Below, one piece after another: positions 47,506 to 58,072 of a stretch of DNA of 64,000 nt; position 1 is the first letter of the stretch; every line of letters begins with the position of its first letter. A program made the position numbers and the translations under genes. The notes beneath the pieces are model-generated. The model saw only the letters and a program-made list of their open reading frames with translations. It made no database searches and was not told the DNA's origin. Origin of the DNA: Antitrichia curtipendula (Eukaryota > Streptophyta > Bryopsida > Hypnales > Leucodontaceae); contig OX579636.1 of assembly GCA_951230915.1 (NCBI GenBank), positions 5,781,001-5,845,000 on the forward strand, written 5' to 3'.

Positions 47506-47655
47506 CCAAGCCGCAATGGCTGGACAAGTGAAGAGATAAAGTGGGACGGTATCGTTGAGCATTTAGCTGTTCTGATTCATAGTCAGTCTGTAAACCGCTG
47601 GAGGGGCCTCAAAATGTGGATCAGAGTACTTTGTGACCTGGCACCATCGCTTTGA
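47506..47655 (+). pseudogene. Exon-like open segment ending at the hAT MITE
   Basis: After an acceptor-like TTAACAAAACAG (ending 47505), a 49-codon frame with protein-like composition reads NGWTSEEIKWDGIVEHLAVL, SVNRWRGLKMWIRVLCDLA and stops at a TGA (47653-47655) lying inside the 8-bp target duplication of the next MITE. It has no counterpart after kinase-like copy 2 that I can see. Family not recognised; it may be the real last exon of a copy-1 transcript or an unrelated gene fragment. Confidence 0.35.
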
Positions 47656-47656
47656 G

Positions 47657-47893
47657 GGCCGGGGTGAACTGACCCCTCGCTCGTCCTGCCAAAGTCCACT
47701 CAGGGGTGCATACAAAAAAAAATCCCCTATTTTTGTGTCATGTAAAATCTATTTTCTAAAGACCCCACTAGCTAATTTGGGGTCTCTGATTGCAAATATG
47801 AATTCATAATTTGCAAAAAAACTCATGCATGAAAAATAAAAAAATTCAGGGTTTTCCAAGGGGGACGAGCGAGGGGGTCAGTTCACCCCGGCC
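47657..47893 (+). mobile_element. hAT-type MITE, 237 bp, with perfect 8-bp target duplication
   Basis: Inverted ends GGCCGGGGTGAACTGACCCC / GGGGTCAGTTCACCCCGGCC; the match continues inward through CGAGCGAGGGG. Flanked by GCTTTGAG at 47649-47656 and 47894-47901. An 8-bp duplication is the mark of the hAT superfamily. Non-autonomous. Confidence 0.92.
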
Positions 47894-48166
47894 GCTTTGA
47901 GGTGCTGTATCATTCTAAACGCACCAAACGTTAAGTTGTGGAAAATGTTAAAAAATAGTTTTGCCGGGAGCTGGCCTCCCTGGTTATGTGTACTGTTTCC
48001 CTTGCAATGGAAAGTGTCCATGTGTTTCAAAAGAAAAAAAAAGCATCAAACATGACATCAAAATAAAGATGTGAAAATTGGCGAGCCTCCTTGAAGTGTG
48101 GCTCCGTTGAGGCCGTGAGGGATTGAAGGCTGTAAGTTGTTGTTGGGCCGCGAGGGGCCTCACGGA

Positions 48167-48392
48167 GGCCAGGGATGATTGACCCCTGTATTGCCCCATC
48201 CAAGGGTAAATGTAAAAACTGTCCCCTATTTTGTGCCGCTTAAAATTTTTACTCTGTGAAGCCTACTAGTTAATTTGGGGCTTCTGATTGTGAATATGAA
48301 TTCAGAATTTTCAAATTTTATCATGTGCAGCAAATTAAAAAATTCCAGTGTTTTCTGTAGGGGCAAAATACAGGGGTCAATCCTCCCTGGCC
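48167..48392 (+). mobile_element. hAT-type MITE, second family member
   Basis: Ends GGCCAGGGATGATTGACCCC and GGGGTCAATCCTCCCTGGCC, interior (CCCCTATTTTGTG, TAATTTGGGGCTTCTGATTG, GAATATGAATTCAGAATTTT) collinear with 47657-47893. No matching target duplication is left at its flanks. Confidence 0.85.
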
Positions 48393-48661
48393 GTCTTGGC
48401 CTATCCATGACAATATGGTTTTCCACGAGAAAGAGTTTATGCAACTGATTTATCCTATTGGCGAGGGCACAAAGCAGTGTCACAGGAAGAGAGGAAATTT
48501 GTGGAACCTTCTTACAATACAGTAATATTTCAGCCTGCATTATATGAAAGTAGCTAAACTTTTGGTAAATTAGTGTCTTCAATTAGTGTACCTTACTTAA
48601 ATTCTTAATTTCATTCTCTTTATTGATGATTTCTGTTTGAATGCTAAACGTTGTTCTGCAG
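48393..48661. other. Spacer, nothing recognised
   Basis: No gene; the minus-strand frame 48226-48582 runs through a MITE and is not supported. Confidence 0.4.
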
Positions 48662-48840
48662 TTTTTGTGAACCTAACCGTGGAAAGGGTGACGTGTCCAG
48701 GTGCGTGGGTTACTACGGGGAGGAGGATTCGCCTAAGTTAGTCGTCGACTGGGCCGGGGACAGGTGTTCTGCCGAACAGAAAGTAATTTTTCTCTGGAGA
48801 ACGGCTGTGCCCGAGCTATGGAGGGAATGCGTGTCCTAGT
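48662..48840 (+). pseudogene. Exon-like segment upstream of kinase-like copy 2
   Basis: After a TTGTTCTGCAG acceptor (ending 48661), one frame reads FCEPNRGKGDVSRCVGYYGE, EDSPKLVVDWAGDRCSAEQK and runs to a TAG near 48839; a donor-like AAA|GTAATT lies at about 48781. Composition is protein-like. It has no counterpart before copy 1. It may be an upstream exon of the copy-2 gene. Family not recognised. Confidence 0.35.
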
Positions 48841-49079
48841 GGACATGCGGCAAATGCATGTTTCGTCTCCGGTTAGCCCCTAGAAACATGTTTTTTTAGC
48901 ACTTTGGATTGCCTTAATGGGAAATTCCTTATGCTGGATTTCATTTGCATTTTGACCAGCGCATGTAATTTGACTAAACTCAAGTCTAAGTGCTGTTGAA
49001 TTTGACGATTGTTAATGTATATGTTCCAATACTCAGTTCTTGTAGACTGAACCTACTTAGTTAGTTGTTGTGATCGCAG

Positions 49080-50878
49080 CCTGGTATAATTTCGTAAAGT
49101 GGATGACTCAACGTGCCCACTTACCTGCACCTGCTGGAGATTGGATTACAGGTGCCATTGAAGCAACTTCGATTCGGACTCATGGTTTACAGTCCCTCTC
49201 ACACGTAAGCCCTCGCGAATATGAGCATGACGTTACAGAAACTTTCTTAATGGCTGCAAAGGTAAGTACACCTTACTGAAAAGCAACCCAATACATTCGA
49301 CCTAAAACGTATACAATAGGAGCTTGAGAATGTCAGTTTCTCTTGATTTGAGCTCATCCATAACAAATCCTTTGAAAATTCGAAGTTTAATGTTACGGTG
49401 TCCAAAAATGCAAGCTGCTTTGATCCCAAATCCTCTTAGAGTGGTTAACAGGACTCAACAAGAATTAGCATGTACGGAGGAAACATGCATGCACAGATTC
49501 TTATGGGACGCTTTGAGCTGTAAATTGTTGTTGCAGGAATGCATTTACACCAAGCTGGCAGCGTGCCAATTTGTGACCTTGCAACTAACAAAACTAATCC
49601 ACGGCGTCTGCAAGACTCCACCGGAAGCAGCAAATGCTGCACTCGAGGTTCGCAGGATATCAAGAGTGGCGGAATTGCTGGTGGAGTGACGGAGCACCCA
49701 GTGGCTTCTGAAAGTCTTGGAACTCACTGTCGATGCAGACTATTTTGTCGAGATTCTCCGAGACTCGAAAGATGTGCTGTACGAAGCTTGGTCTCTTGGT
49801 CCAAACAGAGGCCAGGAGTTAGAGTCCACCATTAGCCAAAGCAACGGAACAAAATCAGAAGGACAGATATTAGCTGAAGTTTCGAATCGGGGCTTTGGCG
49901 AAGAAACCAGGGAACGGTAGCAGCACGACAAAAAGTGACCTTGCCATGTTCTTGAAGAGCATATTCTTCCACAATGAATCCTCCCCAGAAGCTCTACCCT
50001 GGCATCCCCCTGAACTCTTGAAATTCCGAACAGGCATCAACACATTGGAGATTTACGCAGTACGAGGGGCTCCTGCACGAGTGGATGACCTTAAACTATC
50101 GGGTAAAGTTGTGATGATGGCGAGGTCAGAGTATTTACCCATTCTCGAACAAGGGCGACCCGGAGGACGGAGGCTGAGCTTCTGGAGAATCCCCTAAACC
50201 CACACCTGGTGAGATGCATTGACTTTTGGAATGTGAAACACATACCTATCGTTGTCGATGGGATCATGGTTCGGGATCTCCAGAAACTCGTAGCTGATCT
50301 GCTGATCTGCTATCGATTGAGGATTGTCAAATGCGCGCCGAGTCAATTGACCCGGTACGTATGGTTGGCTGAGAGAGACACTCTCTTTCAGCCTGCAACC
50401 AGTGGATCCAGTACTGCAAAGATGTTTCCCTCTCACCGAACCATCCGAACCGAGACACTGACGATCACCGACTCCGCCGCGAGGGAAGGGTACATTGATG
50501 AGTTGGTAGCTACGCAGTCTACCCAAACTTCCTGCATTCCTTCCGTGACTTCCGCCTTTGCATTACTAGGCAACTCAATAAGCCCAGTAGGTCTCTCCAC
50601 AAGCACGGATAAAGTTGAGAAAACATTCGGAATGATTGGATCCAAGCCCCCGAGGATGCCAAAGTACGTCAGATCAGCAATGAGAGGCAACAAAACACGA
50701 GGAATGAAAACGAAACAGAACAAGATCAGAAGTTCGAAAAGTAAGAAAACCGCGCCGGCGGGGGGGGCAACAGAGACCAATGCATGCTACTTCACCAGCC
50801 ACAGATTTGAGCATCCATTGAACTCTGCAGCCACAAGGGAAGAAACAATGGACCACGCAATCAGTTCGAGAACCTGAT
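49080..50878 (+). pseudogene. Kinase-like gene remnant, copy 2 of the tandem duplication
   Basis: Exon A 49080-49261 (acceptor GTGATCGCAG; donor AAAG|GTAAGT) reads WYNFVKWMTQRAHLPAPAGD.. ETFLMAAK; exon B begins 49537 after TTGTTGCAG and continues in phase (ECIYTKLAACQFVTLQLTK..). A TGA at 49687-49689 interrupts; the same frame then continues through KVLELTVDADYFVEIL..LYEAWSLG to 49920. From about 49895 the frame is +1: LEIYAVRGAPARVDDLKLSG, and after another shift near 50200 a hinge-like IVVDGIMVRDLQKLVADL. Two frameshifts and one nonsense codon mean it cannot make a full protein without undetected introns. An N-terminal helical domain joined to a kinase N-lobe recalls plant MLKL-type proteins, which is only a suggestion. 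The C-lobe is missing. Confidence 0.6.
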
Positions 50879-50929
50879 GTAAACTCATCCCTCCAGTCCG
50901 TTTTATATTGGAAACTCTTCCGATATCGG

Positions 50930-51046
50930 CGAGTGCAAATATGAATTCAAAATTTGAAAATTGTATAATGAAATAAATAATAATAATAAATAATAAATTT
51001 CAGGGTTTTCCCGCGGGGACAAGCGCGGGGTCAGTTCACCCCGGCC
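50930..51046 (+). mobile_element. Truncated hAT-type MITE (right half)
   Basis: Begins within the core (GTGCAAATATGAATTCAAAA), contains an (AAT)n expansion at about 50967-51000, and ends at the intact right TIR (GGGGTCAGTTCACCCCGGCC). The left half is missing. Confidence 0.75.
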
Positions 51047-51080
51047 ACCCTCTGCCAGGGTCGAGACTATAGTAGTGCTA

Positions 51081-51285
51081 CGAGCCTCCTGCGGAGGCTC
51101 TTGTTTTACCCCTGGGGAATATGTTGGAACCTTTTATTTGCTACCCAAATTTTTGGGGGGCAAATTTTGAGTTCATATTTGTAATTAGAGGCCCCAAATT
51201 AGCTAGGAGAGGTGTAGAGAAATGCAATTAGCACGGCACAAAATAGGGGGCTTTTTTTACATTCACCCTTGACTGGACCTTCGTA
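51081..51285 (-). mobile_element. hAT-type MITE, reverse, diverged
   Basis: Carries the core in reverse (GTTCATATTTGTAATTAGAG, CCCCAAATTAGCTAGGAG, GGCACAAAATAGGGGGC). The ends are diverged and there is no target duplication. Confidence 0.65.
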
Positions 51286-51702
51286 AGACGCTCATAGCAC
51301 TACTTTAGACTCAGTCCTTAGCAAGGAAGGGTGCGGATAAAGAGTATTGTATCATTAAAATAGCATCAAACATTCCATAAAATAAAGATTCAAACTTTGG
51401 ACAAAGAAGAGGTACAAAGCCCATGGCAAATCTTGCCTAATAAGAACAGAGGAAAATTAGTCAAATGATGCACCTTGTATCCATCCAAACTCCTTGTTAA
51501 CTTGTCATTGATGTTAAGAAACTTTGTATTGTGAAAATAAATGATAGCTCCTTATTTTGATTAGTCCCTAGTGATTCTCATGGTATACTAGTTCCCATCT
51601 TGTTTCTTGAGCATTTTCAGTCTGCAATGCCATAATTATCTTTGAAACTTCTTAACTATGAAACTTCTTAACTTAAATTTTTGCATTACAAAGTTTTGAG
51701 GT
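51286..51702. other. AT-rich spacer, nothing recognised
   Basis: No open frame or repeat family identified apart from a short local repeat of AAACTTCTTAACT near 51650-51675. Confidence 0.4.
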
Positions 51703-52430
51703 TTAACCCTTAAACGGCAAGGTGGACATTCGGTGTTCGATGGATGACAAAGAATCTTTTAGTGTGGGACATAGATGCCACTATTCAACCTCGGAAGTTT
51801 GTGTGAAAAGGGGAGATTTTCTATAATAATTTGACTTCCTATGAGTGCTTTTGGAATTTTTTTAGACCAATAAATCCAACAGTATCAAAATGGATGATTT
51901 CCACGATCACCAATCTATCATTTAAGTGTTAACCGTAAATGCCTATGTGACCATATATGGTTGCTCTGAAATTTAGGCTTGTTTTGATGGGGGCAATTGA
52001 ATTCCTTTTACCAATTTAAATTTTTTTACGGGTAGTAGTGAAGGTTAACTATTAAAAGCTTTTATTTATCACTGAAAATGTAAATCTTTGATTTTTGAAA
52101 GGTCGTAAAAGGCACATATGTACCATTAGTAAAAGAGTAAAACTCGCAAATTTACTTGATTTCCCAGCTTTGAGCAAAACTTGTCAATTTTCCTTGATTT
52201 GAGATCTAAGATTTGAGATTTGGGCTGCCCATCAATCTCCATTTCTTGCTCATTGTGCCATAACTTTTTCATCTGGCATCCGATTGAAACAAAAATTATA
52301 TATCCACAAAGCTCTTGCAAAGCTACACAACTTCAAAAAATATCAAAAAATTCACTTCAAATTGAGACAATAAGAACCTACCCGGACCCAGATTGTCCCC
52401 CAAGGAGACAAGTGGGATTTTAGGGTTTAA
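51703..52430 (-). mobile_element. TTAA-bounded element, 728 bp, reverse
   Basis: Left end TTAACCCTTAAACGGCAAGG; right end GGGATTTTAGGGTTTAA. Interior includes the reverse-family words GCCATAACTTTTTCATCTGG, GAAACAAAAATTATAT and the closing GTCCCCCAAGG.GACAAGTGGG. Internally deleted relative to the 0.92-0.97 kb copies. Confidence 0.7.
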
Positions 52431-52451
52431 TGTTGTACTTATTACCATAGA

Positions 52452-52695
52452 CACAAGAAGATTTCTTGACGTTAACTGGGGCTAATCCTTTGAGGAATAG
52501 CCCCCACTTTAGACCCCTTGTACACAGTGTTTGAAAAATCTCGGGTTTTTTTTTTCACACTACTTTAGACCTCCAAAATGTCCCACCTTGGCCAGACTAA
52601 AGTCCATGCGAAGTTAAGCCTTTGGGTCTAAAGTGGGGCAGTTTAGACCCCCCAAACTTCAGCCCCAAGGGCTAACGCCACAAAATCTTCCTGTG
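52452..52695. mobile_element. 244-bp terminal-inverted-repeat element
   Basis: Imperfect inverted ends: CACAAGAAGATTTCTTGACG..TTAAC on the left against CACAGGAAGATTTTGTGGCG..TTAGC when the right end is reversed; the match continues through GGGGCT and CCCACTTTAGACCC. No target duplication recognised and no coding sequence. Confidence 0.65.
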
Positions 52696-53559
52696 ATGAG
52701 AGATTTGGTTGTTGTCCCCCATTACAGATTACACAGTATGCACCATGTCATCATGTTGAATGCATTTCAGCTTGCTCATTAAAGGCATCACTAATTCATT
52801 TGCTTCACAAAAAATTAAAAAATTAAAGTTTTTCTTGTAAAGTAGTAGCACCTACAAGAGACAAGTTATATTCTATGACAATTACTCCTTCTATCCTAAA
52901 ATGATCTTTTGGTTCCCCTTCAATTTTTGTCCCACAATGATCTTTTGGTTATTTGTTGTGACACGGAAGGAAGGGGGTTGTAGGTAGTTCCCAAAACAAG
53001 GGGAGAAAATTTGAATTAGAATGTCTATTGTAGAAAACAATGATTGCCATATATATTCAGTAAGTCAAAAGTTAATAGATTTTCATGTCTTCATGACATA
53101 GAGCATGCTTGTGATAAGTAGTCTATGCTAATGTACTCAAGGGACAAACAAACATTGACTAGACTGTAAGGTCTACTTCATTTACAAATTGTCAATTTGA
53201 GCCATTCCAATTTTTATTACATAGTATAGAAAAATATTAGAATTTTTGGTTTTGTATAATTAACACCCAATTCTTATGCAATTCCAATCAAGCATACCAA
53301 ACTTTAATTTCAGAAAAGTAAAATTCCATTTCTGGTGAATTTTTGAAGTCAATTTTTATAGTTTCACTTAATATTTTATTGAAAAAAAATCGGCGATGAA
53401 TTTTTTAAATTCAATTGGATAGATATGTAGAAAACATCCATATGCACATCTTTCCTTCAACAAGCATCTCCAAAATAGTTTCATAATTTCCTCTAGGGTT
53501 TATTCAATGTGAGGTGTCGTATGACCAAACTTTGTGAAACATATATCTTTAGATTTTAA
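52696..53559. other. AT-rich intergenic DNA, no gene seen
   Basis: A short repeated word (ATGATCTTTTGGTT) occurs at about 52900 and 52940. Nothing else recognised. Confidence 0.4.
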
Positions 53560-53798
53560 TTAGATTTTCGCAGAGGACAAAAAAAGGATTTTTGTCAATT
53601 CAGACGCTATTATCTTGCAATCCACATGGTGGAAATTTCTAAATTTTTTTCACAACATCTCAAATTAGTTTAATATTGGATCATATGGTTACATTTTTTC
53701 CAAAACCTTTTTTTTTTTTTCTAAAATATGGTACTTGTATTAGAAATAGCAGTTTTGGAGCGGTTATCGTGAAATCTTAGTCTTTGACCTTTAGGGGT
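53560..53798 (+). repeat. Right-hand part of a TTAA-family element
   Basis: Collinear with 58795-59025 (CGCAG.GGACAAAAAAAGG, TCTTGCAATC.ACA, TGGTACTTGTA.TAGAAAT) and ends in GACCTTTAGGGGTAA, a one-base-short version of the terminal motif. Confidence 0.6.
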
Positions 53799-54254
53799 AA
53801 CGTATGGGCTGCCCTACATTTTCAACTTTGAAAATCTTGTAAAAGAAGAATACAGTGTTACAAAACCACTTGGGGTTGCAAGAAATGCACTCATTGGGTA
53901 TCCCCCTTGGCCCCTTCTGCCCGTTTTTTCCAATAAAAAGAAAAAAAAATGGCGCTTTGCCAAGATAATATTAGAACAGACTGTATAAAAAAGTCAAAAT
54001 GTCTAATATTCAAGATTAGCAATAATCAAATACTGAATACGGAGTAATAATAAATTGATCCGTACGTTTGTAACGGACGGATTGACAGCGTCAGTCTCTT
54101 AATAATAATAAGAAAATGCGGTGGAAGCGGGATTACTCTTGAAACCGCGTTGCAAAGCTGTTGAAACGCGCAGTGCTCGATTCCAAAATTGTACCGGCTT
54201 TTAAAGTACAGAGTCCGGTTATTTTCTCAAAATATAAATTTTATAGATTTTTTT
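53799..54254. other. Spacer, nothing recognised
   Basis: No gene. A short inverted pair (ACGGACGGATTGAC..) near 54070 is too small to interpret. Confidence 0.35.
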
Positions 54255-55417
54255 CATAACATTCATGAGCAGTGAGAGGAGCTGCCTTCCCTCTGACGGA
54301 ATGATGTGGTATATTCCACATCATTCCATCCAAAGGATGAAATGGTGTGGAATATTCCACACCCCACATTAGCTAATAAGCCACGCGTCAATAATGTCAG
54401 ACTTCTGCTCAGTGCCAAGGTCATGACTGCACAATCGAGTTACTGGGGTTGAATTACTGAATTGAGATCAGTAATTTCAATGTTTAAACTCCCACACATA
54501 GCTTTAGTAAACCATTCATGTTTTGGAATTTGGAATTCGGAAATAGAAGACAATTCTTTATGTACATATGGGGTGGTAGGAGGTAGAACAACCCATATGG
54601 GATATGTAATTTAGAGTTTGTAATTTCTTAACCGCTCATAATTAAGTCTAAAGTAGGAATTGTGTTAAAATTATAATTTCAGACCTCATTTAGGCATAGT
54701 AAAATAACTTTTTCCAAAATACTTTGAACTAAAATAAGTTGGAGAATCAAGTTAAATTTCATCTCCAAAAATCCGTTTCAGATTTTAATCTTCCACTCAA
54801 AAGTTATAGACAAATTTCATAGAAGGGTTTGAAAGGATTTTTTTTTTACATTTTCATACATCCTCTCTGAAATTTGTCCATAACTTTTGAGTGGAAGATC
54901 TAAATCTAAAACGGATTTTCGGAGATGAAACTTAGCTTGATTCCACAACTTTTTTTAGTTCAAATTTTTTTGAAAAAAGGTGTTCCACTATGCCTAAATG
55001 AGGTTTGAAATTATAATTTTAACACAATTTCTACTTTAGACTTAATTATGAGCGGTTGAGAATTTACAAACTCTAAATTACGTATCCCACATGGTTTGTT
55101 CTATCTCCTACCACCCCAAGTGTATATAAAGAGCTTCTCTTTTCCACCGGAAAATTCAAAATAAATTATTGATGGCGAATGGTTAGATTTCATTGGCATA
55201 ATACTCAATGAATCATTTGGATTTTGACAGACCACCTATCTTTATAATTATTTGTTTGTATATTTTGTCTTAGAATTAGCCAAAAAATAGATCACTCCAT
55301 AAATGTACTGCCATTGTCTCGGTCCTAAAGCTTAAATTAATAAAATGTGGATGCATTTCGTGGATGAAGACTTCAGAGAGGCAAAGGCAGCCTCTCTGAA
55401 GGCTCTTGAATGTTATG
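54255..55417. mobile_element. Foldback element, copy 1 (1163 bp, no nested insertions)
   Basis: Outer inverted ends CATAACATTCATGAGC..GAGAGGAGCTGCC and GGCAGCCTCTCTGAAGGCTC..TTGAATGTTATG. Inside lies a near-perfect palindrome of about 580 bp (about 54551-55133): the left arm from GGGGTGGTAGGAGGTAGAAC to about 54850 is the reverse complement of the right arm ending CTATCTCCTACCACCCC, separated by a short loop near 54840-54860. No coding sequence. It provides the empty sites for two insertions in copy 2. Confidence 0.8.
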
Positions 55418-55443
55418 TTTCCCGCTTTCTTTTGCGGATGTTT

Positions 55444-56356
55444 TTAACTTCTAAAGGACCGTGACTATGTTTTCACCAAAAATGCTCCAAAAATGCCATT
55501 TCTAATACAAGCACCAAATTTTAGAAAAAGATTATTTTTGAACATTTATAACCATAGGACCTTGTAGCACACTGGTTTGAGAAGATGTGGAAAATATTTC
55601 AGAAACTTCCACCGTGTAGATTGCAATATATTCACGTTGGAAGTGACCAAAATCTTTTTTTCTGGCCCTGTGAAAAAACGGGCAGCCACACTTCACAAGA
55701 CGACATTTGTATTAAAAAAATGTCCAAAATGGTGGTGCTTCTTTGGATTCATTCTTCAAGGCAAGTTGGCTACATGCTTGAAATATTTCAGATCATTTGG
55801 AATTGTACAATATATAGGAAAAAAATAATAAGTAGAAAGAAGTAGATAATGATTCAAAATACAGAGTTGTTAAGAATTTAGTTATGGAATTGAAAAATGC
55901 CAAACCTAATGGTTAAATGTTGTAATAAAATCTACATCACATGATTTTATTTTTTCTCAATTTTTTTTTAAATTTGAGAAAAATAATAGATTTCAAAGTT
56001 CATTTTAGAGTTGAGAATCCATAACTACCCATAAACTAAAACTCCTCATAACTTTGGACTCACTTATTGAAATAGAATGATTCAAAGCTTTTTTGTATGT
56101 ATATCTAAAAAAATCAATTACAAATATTTGTTTATGAAAAGAATGATTTTTAAAAATCTGCCCAAATTATCCATTTAAAAAAACAAAACATATTAGGCCA
56201 TAACTTTTGACTCATATTTCCAAATGTCATGAAATTAAGTGCATATGAAAGACATTCCTCTTCCCAACCTTCTTTTAAAATTTCAACTTGAAATATACAA
56301 ATCTCCAATCACACGTACTAGCCCAAAAATGCATGCTAGTCCTTTAGGGATTCAAT
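55444..56356 (-). mobile_element. TTAA-family element, reverse, about 0.91 kb
   Basis: Left end TTAACTTCTAAAGGACCG; the interior is the reverse complement of 58073-59025 (AAAATGCTCCAAAAATGCCA, CACCGTGTAGATTGCAA, GGCAGCCACACTTCACA, AGTAGAAAGAAGTAGA). The right end (TCCTTTAGGGATTCAA) has lost its exact TTAA. Confidence 0.65.
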
Positions 56357-56703
56357 TGCAATCGGGTTTTTTCTGAGTTCCCTATATTTTCCAAAGGTAG
56401 GAATTGCATCCCAATTTTTTTATTTATTTTAGTGATTTTTTTTATAGGGAATCTTGGACAAAATATTCTTGCTTTTTCAGTGGATGAAATTGCCAATTTG
56501 CTACCAAATCTGAGACAATATTGCTCTATTATGAATGAATATACATTATTTTGGATGAAAAAATTAGAATTTCATTTATAGATTCCAAGTTTCATTCATT
56601 TTTATGGATGTAAATAGCTTCATCTTTCCATTGATTATTGCTTTTTGCACTGCCTGAAATAAATGAAATAAAAAACCCTGCCGACTCCATGATCCGCCTA
56701 AAG
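56357..56703. other. AT-rich spacer, nothing recognised
   Basis: Some words resemble TTAA-family interiors (GTGGATGAAATTGCCAATTTG); no boundary or gene is recognised. Confidence 0.35.
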
Positions 56704-56984
56704 CATAACATTCAAGAGCTGTGAGAACAACTGCCTTCCCTCTGACAGAATGATGTGGTATATTCCACACCCAACATTAGCTAATAAGCCACGCGTCAAT
56801 AATGTCAGACTTCTGCTCACTGCCAAGGTCATGACTGCACAATTGAGTTACTGCGAAATTGAACACAAAAAATAGCTTTAAACATATTACAATCAATACA
56901 TTCAGGTCAATAATTTCACTGTTGGATTCTGTCACATTGCCTTGTAAGCCATTCATGTTCTGTAATTTGGAATTAGAAGACAAT

Positions 56985-57225
56985 ATGCCATATTTAACTA
57001 CTTTTGAACTTTTAAGGGAATTCTGGACTTTGTCAATTGTGAGATCCCCCGATGTCATAGATCTCTAAAATCTAAACCTGTTGTACATTTTTCAAACCAC
57101 CTAGTCCAAAATCTATATCATTTCTAGATTCATAAAATCTATAGAAGTCAAAATCTACAATTGTCGTAGATGTCCCTTTACCAATTTTGGACTTTGCAAA
57201 GTCCAAAAGTAGTTAAATATGGCAT
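56985..57225. mobile_element. 241-bp nested element with 4-bp duplication CAAT
   Basis: Perfect inverted ends ATGCCATATTTAACTACTTT / AAAGTAGTTAAATATGGCAT, flanked by CAAT on each side (56981-56984, 57226-57229). Copy 1 shows the uninterrupted GACAATTCTTTATG at 54550-54563. No coding sequence; a four-base duplication is unusual, so the superfamily is left open. Confidence 0.85.
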
Positions 57226-58072
57226 CAATTATTTACGAACATATGGGGTGGTAGGAGGTAGAACAACCCATATGGGATATGTAATTTAGAGTTTGTAATT
57301 TCTCAACCGCTCATAATTAAGTCTAAAGTAGGAATTGTGTTAAAACTATAATTTCAGACCTCATTTAGGCATAGTAAAATAACTTTTTCCAAAATACTTT
57401 GAACTAAAATAAGTTGGAGAATCAAGTTAAATTTCATCTCCAAAAATCCGTTTCAGATTTTAATCTTCCACTCAAAAGTTATAGACAAATTTCATAGAGG
57501 GGTTTGAAAGGATTTTTTTTTTACATTTTCATACATCCTCTCTGAAATTTGTCCATAACTTTTGATTGAAAGATCTAAATCTAAAACGGATTTTCGGAGA
57601 TGAAACTTAGCTTGATTCCCCAACTTTGTTTAGTTCAAATTTTTTTGAAAAAAGGTATTACACTATGCCTAAATGAGGTCTGAAATAATAATTTTAACAC
57701 AATTCCTACTTTAGACTTAACTATGAGCGGTTGAGAAATTACAAACTCTAAATTACATATCCCACATGGTTTGTTCTATCTCCTACCACCCCAAGTGTAC
57801 ATAAAGAGCTTCTCTTGCCGACAAAAGAAATCAAATTAAGTTATTGATAGCAAAAGGTTAGATTTCATAGGTATAATACTCAACAAATTCTTTGGATTTT
57901 GACAGACCACCTATCTTTATAATTATTTGTTTGTATATTTTGTCCTAAAATTAGCCAAAAAAATAGATCGCACCATAAATGTACTGCCATTGTCTCGGTC
58001 CTGAAGCTTACATTAATAATATGTGGATGCATTTCGTGGATGAAGACTTCAGAGAGGCAAAGGCAGCCTCTC

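Noticed and set aside
50209..50877. 222-codon open frame at the 3' end of kinase-like copy 2
   Set aside because: Only the first 25 or so residues resemble the kinase hinge. Further on, a different frame (PEDAKVRQISNERQQ..) looks more natural, so the long frame is partly accidental.
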